Under the pieces are notes generated by a model. The model saw only the letters and a program-made list of their open reading frames with translations. It ran no database searches and had not been told where the DNA came from. From the NCBI GenBank assembly GCA_022457065.1, contig JAJGBQ010000001.1, positions 3,534,001 through 3,598,000 on the forward strand: a DNA stretch of 64,000 bases, given 5' to 3'. A program made the translations under genes and the position numbers. How positions within the stretch are numbered: the first letter of the stretch is position 1; the number at the start of each line of letters is the position of its first letter. Of this stretch, positions 1-11,491 are shown piece by piece. Source of the DNA: Curvularia sp. ZM96 (taxonomy: Eukaryota > Ascomycota > Dothideomycetes > Pleosporales > Pleosporaceae).

Positions 1-1371
1 CATAGGCGCTGCAAAATGGGAGCGCTACGCGGAATGTGGATACAATGTGCAAGGTGAGAATGCTGGCATGCGAGAGAATCGTTGAACTGACTCCAGGCAG
101 GCACCACCAGCGTACAAACTCCGGGTTTTGTTAACATGACTCTACGCCAACCATACGGTGTAGTGGCAGGGATCATCCCCTGGAACGTTCCCCTCTATTT
201 CTTGTCAAGCAAACTTGCTCCAGCGCTGATTGTTGGAAACACCGTGGTCCTTAAAAGCTCCGAGAAGGCTCCTTTGACTGTAGGTAAATGATTGATTGTT
301 GGATTCGGAAGCTAATCTTGATAGTCTGCTAAAGTTGCTACTTTGGTACAACAAGCTGGATTTCCGCCCGGTGTGATCAATATCATCACTGGCTTTGGAA
401 ATGTAAGTGGTTCAGTGTTGAGTCATCACATGGACGTTCGCGCTTTGTCATTCACTGGATCTAGCCGCACTGGACGAATTATCCAAGAAGCTGCGGCCAA
501 GTCCAATCTCAAGCAAGTTTACCTCGAGCTGGGCGGGAAATCACCGGCAGTTATTTTCGAAGATGCCGACCTGGAGAAAGCAGTAAAGGAGACGGCGTAT
601 AGCATTCGGTGGAACAGCGGCCAGGTCTGCATGGCCAACTCACGTATTTACGTGCAGAACACAGTGGCCGACAAGTACATTGAGCTGTTTAAGCAAAACT
701 TTGAGAGTGAGGTCAAGATGGGCGATCCGCTGGCCTCGCCTCAGGATGGAGTCAACCATGGTCCCCAAGCAGATGGGGCACAACACAAGACGGTTCTCGC
801 GTACCTAGAATCCGGAAAGCAGTCCGGCGCAGAACTGGTTACAGGTGGCGGCGCGCCTCCGGGCCGCGAAGGCTACTACATTCAGCCAACCATTTTCAAA
901 AACACTCCAGAAGATGCCAAGATAATGAAGGAGGAGATTTTTGGCCCGGTGGTCAGCATCAACGTCTTCAGTTCGGAGGAGGAGGCCCTCGCCAAAGCCA
1001 ACGCGACTGAGTGCGTTTCACCCCCTTGATAAGCAGCATGGGGCACAGGCTGACTAATTCCTTACGGCGCAGGTTCGGACTATATGCCTCGGTGTACACC
1101 AAAAACATTGATCGCGCGCTGCGCTTTGCCAAGGGACTGGAGGCCGGAACGGTCGGTGTCAATTGCACCTCACCAGGTAAGGATTGCGCCTGTCTCTTCT
1201 CGTTCTCTCAAGCAAATGAGACGCTGGCTGATGTAACATGACACTGCAGCGACGGCCACCGACATGCCGTTTGGTGGATACAAGTCGTCTGGATCGGGCC
1301 GTGAAGGGGAGCCCTTCCACTCACTCGACAATTTCCTCGAGACCAAGACGGTGTTGATGAAGATTGGATAG
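1..1371 (+). CDS. Aldehyde dehydrogenase (3' part; 5' end outside window)
   Basis: NAD(P)-dependent aldehyde dehydrogenase superfamily enzyme, oxidising an aldehyde to a carboxylate; the substrate cannot be told from sequence. Visible in order: the IIPWNVPLYF cofactor-binding segment, SFTGSSRTGR, the LELGGKSP segment with the general-base Glu, the NSGQVCMANSR segment with the nucleophilic Cys, EEIFGPVV, and the C-terminal PFGGYKSSGSGRE. The reading frame is restored by removing introns at 54-100, 280-324, 1011-1072 and 1177-1249, all GT..AG. It stops with TAG at 1369-1371. The N-terminal third lies upstream of the window. The next gene downstream, same strand, is a Zn2Cys6 regulator, which may or may not control it. 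Family assignment is secure; the precise class is not. Confidence 0.93.
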
Positions 1372-1730
1372 CTGTGGCACACAGGACAGGACGGCAGTGG
1401 TGTACGGAGTACATAGGGGGACGAAGAAAGGATGAGCTGATTTGTCCGCTTGGCAGGCGCTAAGCCGTCTGGGGCGGAGGATTTGATTAGCCGATCGGCA
1501 GGTCCTGCAGGGTGGCTTTGCGTGAGCGCACACCAACGAACCATGCCCCCAGCAGATCCCCCATCCCCCGCTAGAAATGGAGTCCCTTTCCTTCTGCCCT
1601 CTCCACTGCTGCAACGGGCGCCATGCTCCGTGATCTCATCCAGGACTGCTGCAAGCGTGACGGATGAGTTGCATTGCGTCGCTACTAGTGTCATCTGATT
1701 TGGCCGGGCTATTGCGGCCCTCGGATCGAT
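1372..1730. other. Intergenic, ALDH to Zn2Cys6 gene
   Basis: About 360 bp holding the ALDH 3' end and the regulator's promoter and leader. Open frames here are short, overlap on both strands and show no family signal. I see no repeat or RNA gene. Confidence 0.6.
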
Positions 1731-4191
1731 ATGGCCGAGTACTCCGCCGCCCCGCCCCAGCCTCAGCTGCCTCGAGTACCACCAGCACCCAACAGCAGAG
1801 CTCCCAACGCCCACCGCGTGCACAGCAGCTGTGATCGCTGCCGAAGCAGGAAGACCAAAGTACGTATGCTGCTTATGCTGCCGTCTCCGTCCTTCCATCT
1901 CTTTATTCGTCCCTTTCTCCGTCCGTCTGCGTCCAATCTCAGCGCCAAGCAACTAACCATGGCCTGACATAGTGCATCGATCCCAGTACGACTCTCACTC
2001 TCCACGTAGGGCCACGACGACTCTATCGTCTGCTGCTGACACGTTCGATTAGTTCCCGGGCCATGTCGTTATTGTGCGCGCACAGGCGCTGTCTGCACCA
2101 TTGCCACGCCCAGAAGGAAGAGGCCCTACTATCATGTGACCGAAGAGGAATATCAATGTGCCATGCGCATCCTCGAGCACTTTTTCCCTGGTCGTGAACT
2201 CAATCTTCAGTCTCTTCGTACCATTGCCAAAGCCATTAAAGATGGCACCTTTCAAGCTGAGCCTGTCCTGCACACCGAAGGTCTCTTTGCCAGCACCTAT
2301 GCCTCGCCCGAAGACGGAGACAGCGTCGACAATGGCGAGGAGCAGGATGTCCAAGAACTGCATGAACCACTCGGATGTATGATGAAAGATTCGCTTGGAA
2401 AATTTCGCTATGTCGGAGCCCATAGTGAGATACCCTTCAATGCTGCCGTGGCTACCTTGGGCATGCGAAGAAGAGACCCTTCCATCATTCCCACGCCAAA
2501 AGTGGGGGCGTATCCACCTACGCTTCCTGTCGCATCCCCTTCCGCTGATTCCGGCGTCGAAGAAAGCTACTACCTTCCCAACCGTCAACTGTGTGACATT
2601 TATATTTCTCGCTTCCTGGAAGATGTCCATTGTACATACTGGCTTTACCCAGTCGAAGCACTGTTACACCGAGTGGACAGCACCTACTCGGAATCAGCGC
2701 CGTCTTCATCCAGCTCTTGGATGTGCTCTTTGTACACCATCTTCGCTATCGGAGCAGCTAACTATGTAGGGACCAATGGCAATTCCCCGCCGCCAGACTG
2801 GCCGGCGGCTTTGGACACAAAAACATCCGAGGACTACCTTGCACTTGCAAAACAGCTCATCCCCACAGTGTACGATGAGGCCGACATAGATAGCATACGT
2901 GCAATGGCCATCATGGTAATTTCACATCGTGCGCCATGTGGGGTGTGAATCGAGCTAACAATCGTGTAGTGCCTCGCAATGGAAAACCTTTGTTCTAGAG
3001 TCAGCGCCTACTTGTACATGGGCGCTAGTGTACAGATGGCCTTCTCGCTAGGTCTGCACCGTGACCAGGTGGCCGAGTCAGCTACGGCGCTTGACCGGGA
3101 GCAGCATCGCAGGATCTGGTGGACTCTCTTCCAGCTCGATCAAGAGATCTCTTCAAGAGGTGGTAGTCCAACCGTTATAGATGAGCGTTTCACCAAGGTT
3201 ACTACACCGATGCCATCTGAACAGGTAGAACAGTCCATAAGGATGTTGAAATTTCATATACTGACGCGATCAAGGTTGTCTATCCGGGCCTGCACACACC
3301 TCTTTCATGGATGGCCACATCGGTGTCACTGTGTCGCCTCAAGCGTGAGATTATCCAAGCGGTCTACATGGAGCGCTCATCAAATTCAATATCTTTTTCG
3401 ACAGTTTCCAACTCACTTCTATTGTTGCAGAAATGGCATCGCCAAATACCAGCACATCTGAAATTTGAGGTACCTGTACCGCCAACATACAGGCGTGCAG
3501 TTGCCGTGCTGCACCTACAATACTGGAGTACTATCATTCTCTTGACTCGACCCTTTCTTCTGTATCTGGTCATCAGATACAGCGCGCTCGCGTCAAGCAA
3601 GAAAATCTGGTTTGAGCGCATGGGAAAGACGTGCATAGATGCTGCACAGAAAAGTTTAGCCATTTTGACACAGATGAGCAACGACGCCACACTCTCCAGC
3701 TTAACAGCTTTTGACAGTACCTGCATTTTGCGACTAGTCATAATCTTCATTCTCGCCTACTCACATACCAGACTGTCGCAGTACAGCGAACAGATCTGGA
3801 GCTTGGTGAAGCTCGTCCGTGGCATGGAGCAGATTGGCTTCACCAAGATGGTGTCAGAGGAAACTCCTTTGCGCCTAGCCGATTTGGGGATACCAGAGCA
3901 CTCTCAAAGCAACGACGGTGTTAGTCACGCGCCTGTTCACTTGGACGATGGCACAATTGCCCAACTTTGGGGCAACTGGGACCCGTGAGTTTGTGCGTTG
4001 GAAATCCGTGTTCATAACTAATGCTGGCCAGCAATTTCATGACTCCACTACAGACGCAGCAAAGTCTGGATCTAACGTTCGATGATTCAGGAGCTTTCGA
4101 CATCAACGCCGAGATTCTCGCGTTTACCAACCTAGACGAATCTATCATCATTGATCCATCGCATGCCTATCCGCAGTACGGGTTACAGTAA
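1731..4191 (+). CDS. Zn2Cys6 (Gal4-type) transcription factor with fungal-specific TF domain
   Basis: Nuclear binuclear zinc-cluster regulator of about 709 residues. The six cysteines appear only after splicing: CDRCRSRKTK ends exon 1, a 13-nt exon 2 (1973-1985) supplies the third Cys, and exon 3 supplies PCRYC and the last Cys before a basic RRKRP stretch. The other introns are 1860-1972, 1986-2052, 2916-2969, 3225-3274 and 3985-4031; all six exons add up to an open frame ending in TAA. The middle of the protein has the Fungal_trans signature (MGASVQMAFSLGLHRD, then RRIWWTLFQLDQEISSRGG). The N-terminus is Pro-rich. Target genes are unknown; the neighbouring ALDH on the same strand is a candidate only by position. 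The ATG at 1731 is the first in frame and precedes the zinc cluster by about 33 residues. Confidence 0.92.
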
Positions 4192-5204
4192 CGCTTTTCT
4201 CAGCACCAGCACGTTGTCGTCATGGCTCCACACATTGAATGGTACCATGAGGTATGACATTGATTTCCCATGGTTATGGGCAGTACCAGACGAACGATCT
4301 GTGTCTCGGTGGATGTGGATCAAGAAAGACTGGGCTGCACTGGACTATACAATGCGTCTATGAGATCACCCGAGGTTTCTATTTCGATACATGATTGCAC
4401 ACCCAAATGCCATCATTCAGCGTCTTGGACCACCACTGACCCAGAGACGCAAAACGCAGAAGGGGACCATCAGAGGGACCATACCCCACACTCACATGGA
4501 GCTAACCCAAGCAAAGCTATATATATGTAGTCCACATTGGGTCTAACTCGATATTACAGATTCATTCAGATTGTGACTAGTCACAACAGGATACCATGCC
4601 AGTGGACAACGGGAACATGTATGGGCGTGGTTGCCAGCTTGGGAAATGGAATCAAACAGGCGCCTCGTGAACACAAATATCTGCAAAGTTGAACTTCGCT
4701 ATACTAGGAACATGTTTCTTCTAAATAACATCCTCGTTTTCATATCTTGTTTCTGTATCTGCAATTCGGCTTGGAGGACGGCTGCACACAGTAGAATCAC
4801 ACGTAAACATCATGAGTGGTATTGGCCAAATGAGGGTTAGATAATTGCATACTGAGAACATCCTTGTTCCGAAACAACGGCAGTACAGTACTACAACTGG
4901 TGTCCCGATCGACCAAGACAATCTAGATGTGGAAGACGCTGTATGAGATCTGCAGCAGTTTAGGCATAGCTAGCTTTTCTTGTCGAAAAGGAAATGGATG
5001 CCCTCAGAATTCACGGCCAAGAATGGACGTTGAAACAATAGTTCCGCATTTAATAACATTCTTAAAAACTTGTTCTAAACGCCATAACAATGCTCTGGAC
5101 TTATCCTAACAGCAGCATACCAAGAGCACCTCCTTCAAACGCCTATTCAATTCATGATTCTCACTGAATCCGAAGCCCTTTCTCAGATGCACTATCCCGC
5201 CATC
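4192..5204. other. Intergenic, convergent gene ends
   Basis: About 1 kb between the regulator (+) and Mid1 (-), which point towards each other, so it should be mainly 3' untranslated sequence. It is more AT-rich than the genes. A TATATATA-like run near 4518-4528 has no gene placed to use it. No ORF here shows a recognisable family. Confidence 0.55.
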
Positions 5205-7270
5205 TCACACCCAAAGCATTGCAGCAGCCAACCCAGCAACCATCATCACACTCTCCCACCTCACGCTCAGTATCCCTGCACTACCTCTTGCATTGAGCTT
5301 CACCACCGCGCCCGGAAAACTGCACGTCAATTTGTTAGGATCTGAATCCCGCTTCCCATACATAACCTCCCGCTGTTGTCCATTCGGGCATCCAAAGCTC
5401 AGCTGCGGCGGACAACTGCGCACAATGTCGAAGCACAAGTCTTCACATGGTTTTATTTCCTTATAAGGACCGGGCTTGATGACCTGGTCGATGAGCGGGT
5501 TGCGCGATTGGGTGTAAGCAACGGTCTCGCGAAAGGTGTCGTTGAACTGCAGTGACAATTCGTCTCGGGAAGGGACTGAACCGTTTTTGAACGGAGAGTT
5601 AATGTTTCGGGGTTGCAGGTAGTCTTCTTTGGCTGTCCAGTCTTCGCAGCGGGGTATAAGAACCGTGCAGAGCCAGTTTTTGTAGTCTCTCTCGCAGTCT
5701 GCGCATGTTCGGGCAAGCGAATACTGTGACTCTGGTTTGGCGTCACACGCGACTTGGGCTAGAGAATTGGTGAAATTGGTGTAGTAGGCGCGAGCTTGGT
5801 TGTCGTAGATTGCTGCGAGAGCGGTATCGTTGAATTTGAAGGTTGAGTTGGAGGGCACAGCGTAGGCAACGGAATCGCAGAAATCGAGATCGAAAATTAC
5901 TTGACAGGAGTCATCTGGGCATTTCGTTAGCATATTCTTTGAAGTTATGAGGTGTGACGCCATTTCGTACCTGCTTTGGTGGTCCAGTTGAACGCTTGGA
6001 AGACTCGTCCACCGCCTCTCGTCGTACCGGCGCCAGGAATATATTGAGGATCTTGACTTCCTTCGATGACCACAAACCCATTGTACGTTGTTGCTGCTTC
6101 CAGGCCCCTGACGTGAAACTGGTTCTTTGGAAAGTTGTCTCCTACGTATCTCCCAAATTTTGTAGTGATTCTACTGTCGATAGTAAAGTTCCTGGTCGTA
6201 TTCACGTTGAATTGGTCTTTAATTGCGCAATACGAGCGTTCCATGCCTGTAATCGGAGCGTATTCTCCCGCTTTGAACGCGTACATTTGGAACGGATTCT
6301 GCTCTTTCCACATCTCGACGGCCTCGGTCGTGTTCGAATCACCAAGATCGTAGCTGATGAACAACGCAGACTCACTGTCGGTATCGATCATGTACAAGAA
6401 CGGATCTGATGCGTTGTAGTTGTGGTAGGGGCCATCGGTACTGGCAGCAAGTTCAAAGTGCCAACTTCCAAACCAGTCATCCTCAAGTTTGGGTGCTGAA
6501 ATGCCAATGTAGACGTCGGAAGTGGTGTTGAACTCAAAACTGGCATATCCGCTGTTGAAAAGACCAGTAGTAAGATTCGTGATTGTATGCTCGGTAGCGC
6601 CAGGTCCGGGTTTCTTGTTCTCCGGTGAAGTCGACACGTACATGACTAGTTGAGGATGGTTTTTGGACACTTCAGTCGAGTTTCCATTCGGCACAGGCTG
6701 CTTGCAGGTGTTGGCTGTGAGCCATACACGAGTGCCTCCGGTCTGTCGCTTGCTCAGCCCCTCACTAGCTCCGTCAACTGTGTCATCCTGCGCTTCTGCC
6801 ATGTCTTGTCCTTCAACTCTAGGATCGTATGACGTGTTGTCTGTTCCTCGTGCTTCCAGCGCATCTTCAGGAATGTCAACAGGTTGACGTGCACGCAGCT
6901 GACTTTTCTCTAGCACAAAGTGTACCGTATTCTCAGGGTCGATGTCCCTCTCCATCTTCTGATTGTTCACCAACCTATCCATCTCTTCCACCTGTCGTCC
7001 GATCAGGCTTCGATCGATAAGGCCAAACTCGGGCTCATAGCCCTCGCTTTCTCCGCGATCGTAACTAGCATCCTCGATATGCGAAAAGGCATCGCCCGCG
7101 AGCGCATGCAATACGGGGGCATCAGAAAGGTCGGTATTCGCGGTGTCGAGGACTTCCGCGTGAGCGAATAAATGTGGTGCGAGAGATGTCCATATTGTGA
7201 GACAAGAGACTGCAGCGAGGAGGTATAGGAGCAGTCTCAAGTGTAGAGACAAAGGCTTCGGGCGTTGCAT
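5205..7270 (-). CDS. MID1: Mid1-type stretch-activated calcium channel subunit
   Basis: Regulatory, N-glycosylated partner of the Cch1 calcium channel at the plasma membrane, involved in calcium influx during stress and mating-type responses (known for the Mid1 family). The protein is about 669 residues, from two exons separated by a 56-nt intron at 5915-5970 with a GCTAAC branch site. Features: an N-terminal hydrophobic segment (residues about 10-28), a long extracellular region with many N-x-S/T sites, and a Cys-rich C-terminal domain (TCADCERDYKNWLC, KPCEDLCFDIVRSCPP) typical of Mid1 and of animal FAM155. The last about 15 residues are hydrophobic after a small-residue stretch, resembling a GPI-anchor or membrane tail. 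Length and Cys pattern fit the family. The start at 7270 places the signal segment at the N-terminus. Confidence 0.9.
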
Positions 7271-7857
7271 TGCCCTCTCCGCTAGGTTATCGATAGAGCA
7301 GGGAAGGCATGAGGTGTCGGGTTCGGCGCAAAGGGCGCGCAGCGAAGAAAACGGGTCTTAGACAATCGCGTGCGTAGGGGAAAGCGATTGACACGATAAG
7401 GAGGGGTTTGGAGCTGGAGAGGGGCCAAAAGAAGGGATTAGTGGAGGTGCTGATTGTCAGACGTTAGGAATACGCACCGCCGCCCGTTGTGGCTGATCCC
7501 TGCCAAGACGTGTGGCTTCTGCCCAATCGAGACACCGTCTTACAACACGCATGGTACCTGATAGCAACATTCGATATCCCATTGTCGGTTAATACTATGA
7601 CTGACCAGATCAACAAAAGGTTGTGCACATGCATTGCGTCATCTTAAAGAGAGATATAGAAGAACCGCCATTCTCTCATAGTCAACAGTCAATGATTGAT
7701 ATCAATTCCCCATAGGGGACTCATGAAGAAGTTCAATATATACAGTACTCAGTCTATGTACAAAGCCATATTTACAATCCTCTAGTTCTACCTCCAACTA
7801 TTCGCAGGCAACATTTCGCCCCAGCAGTATGACAAGTTTGTCCAAAGGACAGATGCT
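7271..7857. other. Intergenic: Mid1 promoter and GH6 3' region
   Basis: About 590 bp. The right part (roughly 7700-7857) should be the GH6 3' untranslated region; the left part is the Mid1 promoter, including a G-rich/purine-rich stretch near 7380-7440. No RNA gene or ORF of note. Confidence 0.55.
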
Positions 7858-9112
7858 TTAAGCAAGAGCAGGGTTAGCGTTCTTAAGAAGCATCTCGAAG
7901 TAGGCCTGGAACCAGGTTCCGGCCTCGGGGGCTGGCTTGAAAGCCGAGTTACGACCACAGTGGGCGTCGTATCGAGCAGCAGATTGGTCGGAGGTGCCGT
8001 CAGACTGCGGATTGGTCAGCGATTGCAAATAGGATGATTATTTCACAGAGGATTGTACATACCTCGCCACCGGGCTTGACCCAGACGATAGCATCAATAA
8101 GGTCGTTACCAGTGTTTGTAGTCGGTCTAGTGCCGAAACCAGCACCCGAAACGTTGCACCAGTCACCCCACTCCTGCTGTGCAGTGGGCACCTTTCCGGA
8201 GCGTCCTTGGTCGACGATGAAGTGGGCTGGGAAACCCTCAGCCTTGAGAAGAGGGGCGAAAGCGTTGATGTAACGCTCCTCATCGCAGTTCTTGTTTCCT
8301 TGGGTGATGGAAGGGCAAGTGGAGACGCGTAGGGCGTTGTAGTTGCTGACGTTGGTGACAATACCACGGACAGCGCGGGGAGAACCAGCAGCCTTGTAAA
8401 CTTCGGCGAAGAGCTTTGCGGCAGGGCCAATGTTGGCATCCCAACCCAACCAACCGGCGTGGCCACCGTCGAGGTACATGTCAACGTTGTTGAAGTTGAG
8501 CGTCTTAAGGGTGTAGGCGGTGAGCTCCTTGTAGTAGGGAGCAGCACGCGAGCACTTCTGCACGCCCATGTTGGTGACCATGTTGGCAAGGGAGTCTGGC
8601 TCAATGGCCAGGTTGATCTTGACATCGGGGTACTTCTTGATGATGGCGGCAATCTTGTCGATGTACTGAGTCTTGTACTTCTCGACACCACCTTCGTCGA
8701 TCTTGAGCTCGCCGTTGGAGGCCAGAGCAGCGCAATCACGGTCGGGCAGATCGTACACGACAAAGGTTCCCATGAGGTTTGCGCCCGCAGCATTCTTGGC
8801 CTTGATGTCTGCAAGGTAGGTGTCCATGAGAGGCACCTTGGCCATGGTGTCCATCCAGACGAATGAGCCAACCTTAGCGACTGCGGTAGCAGCAGGCTTC
8901 AGTGAGGCCGGAAGCGAGGGCATGGCCAGGGTGTGGACCTCAGACGAGTAGTATGGGTTCGCATAGAAGTTCTTGCCTGCGAAAGGGTTACCAGAAGCGG
9001 CGGCAGTCGTTACGGGAGCAGCGCTGGTGGGCGTGGGCTTGCCAGTGGCTTGAGGCAGAGCCTGAGCCACGCCTGCTGCGAGCACAGCGGTGAGGAGGAC
9101 GTTGGAAACCAT
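7858..9112 (-). CDS. Secreted glycoside hydrolase family 6 cellulase (cellobiohydrolase II type)
   Basis: Hydrolyses beta-1,4-glucan by inversion, probably releasing cellobiose from chain ends; extracellular. The protein is about 398 residues, with a signal peptide (MVSNVLLTAVLAAGVAQA), a short Pro/Thr/Ser/Ala segment and the GH6 barrel directly after it. Family landmarks: VVYDLPDRDCAALASNG with the catalytic acid Asp, NLAIEPDSLANMV, YLDGGHAGWLGW, HFIVDQGRSG, and WVKPGGESDGTSD, which carries the second conserved Asp region. One intron (8005-8062) interrupts that last motif just after PGGE. There is no CBM1 cellulose-binding module at either end. I chose the ATG at 9112 because the signal peptide begins there; an upstream in-frame start would bury it. 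It could be an endo-acting GH6, since loops cannot be judged by eye. Confidence 0.95.
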
Positions 9113-10600
9113 GGTTAAAGACCAAGAAAGAATGTGATGAAGTGCGTGAAAAAGGTAGAGAGAAGTGCTCAAGCCATATTTGTATTCTGGCTGTCACCCC
9201 TTGTGCTGGCGGCTACGAAGCCTTCATCAATATCCAAATTACTTCGGCCGGTGACAACGTCCGTAATGCCGTAGTCAACAGAGTTTACCTTGCTTTGGCG
9301 GAGTGATAGTTGGCCACATGATTGAGCAAAAACGGTACCTGCGCCCCCGCAACTTCTCGAAACATGCATCGAAGACGCCACCTCATGACTGGGGAAGCCC
9401 CCACATTTGATGAATGTGCGCTGCTAGGAGTGTACCTTTGACGGACACTAGGCTGTGTACTCCGGCTGCCGAGAGAAAAGTTCATGGTTTCACAAGTACA
9501 CTATTCCTGAAGGGAACTTGACCGGTGGATGATATTGGGGTGGGTCTTGGGCGTTGTCTTGACTGTCCTTGGCCGAACGCAAGACTGGGTACAAACGGGT
9601 GACAAGGAACCCCAAGACTCAGGTGATTTGTAGTTCATCTACAGTCGTTGCTGTGTGTGCTCTTAGCAGTCTGCCCAGCAACCAGATGGTACTTGGCGCC
9701 GTTGATTCGTGCCGCAGCCTCGCATCGGCTGTTGGGGGGACGGCAGAGACTCGGCTCCTTCGAATCATTAGCGCGTCTTGGACTACCCACACGGTACTCT
9801 TAACACAACCTCATCTCCTCAAAGTCAATGTTCGTATTGTTGTCAGCTTCTTTGCCTTCTACGAGCCAAATTGTTGTCAGAACTAGGCGCTGCAAGCGAG
9901 TTCCCACAACCAGGTTGCATAAATGAAGTGATAGTGCTCGACTGGGCTGCAACAGCACATTTCCCGGTTCGTGTCCGGCGGATTAATCTATTGCGCTGCG
10001 GCATGTATATTGCTGGCGCTCTACTACCGAACCAAGTGACGTTCTCCGCGCTGTCGATGCCGGGGTCTCCTCGAACCCCAAAGGAGAACGGAAAACTTTA
10101 GTTTGTCGCACAGCCAGTATCTGCCCTTGCCATATGCATTTTGGGAGGTTCAACGACCAGAGTGGTGCGACAGATAGTTCACTACGCTAGCTAACGACGT
10201 TCACTACTGCATCTAGATAACCGTCCTGACTTGGCGAACTTGGTCGGTGTCTGCGGATCTTGGTGCTAGCTGTGCGGGAAATCGCTGAGCCTTTCGCTCA
10301 GATCAGACTACGAGCTCTGTCCCTCACCACCCCTCTTACACAAAGACATCGTATACTGCAATGTCAAAACGCAAAAAGCGAAGTAGTTCGCGTATGTAAT
10401 CAGAGCCCTTGTTATAAACTTTATGCACGCAAGATATGCAGAACCTATCTTCAAACCTAATTGCCCTCGGTCCGTTACCAGCATGGTTGCCTGGCTTCCC
10501 GTTATACCCGCGCTGCGCTTCGTCCCTTTTCAGTCTCCTTCCTAGCCAATATCAAAACTCTAATAACAGTCTATTCTACAAGTGTCGATCTGAACCTTGA
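9113..10600. other. Long intergenic region upstream of GH6
   Basis: About 1.5 kb. The part next to 9112 is the GH6 promoter. Short SYGGRG-type CreA-like matches (for example CTGGGG near 9389) occur, but a motif this short is expected by chance. Small ORFs in both strands have no family signal. No tRNA or transposon remains seen. Confidence 0.5.
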
Positions 10601-11491
10601 TTATGGCACACCGTTTACTACCCTAGGCCCAACACACCACACCACACTCCCATTACTCATTTCCGTACCCACTCCCAATCCCAACCTAACCGCTCTGTCC
10701 CATAGAACAGCTACCTCTGTACTTCTCCTAGTCCTCTTTGTGACCCTCAAGACCACCGGCTCCAGATCCCTATTACACCTGCGGGAAAAGAGCACGATCG
10801 CATCCGAGATCTGTTCCGCCACATCTTCGGGCTCATGCTCATCCGCATACTTCCTTTTCTTCGCCTTGATCTCAGGAACAAATAGCGTATCTTCTGAAGA
10901 TGTGGAAGAGAAGCTACTTTTCCTGTCTGACCAGCCTTGTTTCCCATTCCTTTCTTCATCCACTTCGTCATCCCCAACTACAAATCCGTCGAACTCGTAC
11001 TCTTCGTTTCCTGCTCCCCACCAGCTATCGTGACTTTCTTTGCGATCGTCTATGGTGTGAGATGCTTCAAGGCTCAGGTTATTAACAGAAAGACTTTTGG
11101 TTTCGTCTTCGGAATCTGGTACTGTGTCACTGTAGTGTTCAGTGATCGAGAATGGTAATGGGGAAACTGATTCAGAAGCGGTGTCATCGATGTATGAGAA
11201 CACTTTAGGATACGATCTGCTGGTAGCGGTCCGAAGTTTGACAGTGGGTGTTATTGTGGTAGTAGTGTCATAACTGTCTTTGTGAGTAGATGAGCTATAG
11301 GATTGCTTGCGGATTATATCCGTCTGCTGTGTACGGCTCAGTGACTTATTCGCTAGACGTGCTGATCTCCTGATGGCCTGACTGTCTGGACTGGTAGTGG
11401 CGCGAGTCTTGCGTGTGCGCTGGGAGCGTCGAGAAGAGGGGGTTGTACTGTCAGTGATATTGCCAGATTTATTGCTGCGAGTGCGCGCCAT
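10601..11491 (-). CDS. Hypothetical basic/acidic low-complexity protein
   Basis: Single-exon ORF of 296 codons that I do not recognise. The N-terminal about 55 residues are Arg/Ser/Thr-rich with two RRSxR-type basic clusters (SSRRSQRTRKTR and IRRSARLANK), which look like nuclear-localisation or DNA/RNA-contact segments. The middle is Ser/Thr-rich and the region around residues 150-200 is acidic (VVGDDEVDEERN) and followed by a basic KAKKRKY. No membrane segment or signal peptide is seen. Composition is consistent with a disordered nuclear protein. Both its existence and its function are uncertain; support comes from ORF length and a start codon in an isolated stretch with no competing gene. 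Confidence 0.5.
   Translation of the reverse strand: MARTRSNKSGNITDSTTPSSRRSQRTRKTRATTSPDSQAIRRSARLANKSLSRTQQTDIIRKQSYSSSTHKDSYDTTTTITPTVKLRTATSRSYPKVFSYIDDTASESVSPLPFSITEHYSDTVPDSEDETKSLSVNNLSLEASHTIDDRKESHDSWWGAGNEEYEFDGFVVGDDEVDEERNGKQGWSDRKSSFSSTSSEDTLFVPEIKAKKRKYADEHEPEDVAEQISDAIVLFSRRCNRDLEPVVLRVTKRTRRSTEVAVLWDRAVRLGLGVGTEMSNGSVVWCVGPRVVNGVP

Noticed and set aside
1170..1952. 260-codon minus-strand ORF
   Set aside because: Covers the ALDH 3' end, spacer and start of the zinc-cluster gene in antisense, with no family features.
4510..4530. TATATATA run as a promoter
   Set aside because: No start codon of a recognised gene lies at a suitable distance on either strand; both flanking genes end here.
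9113..9600. CreA-like SYGGRG and XlnR-like sites in the GH6 promoter
   Set aside because: Only degenerate or isolated short matches, at chance frequency; no clustered pair.
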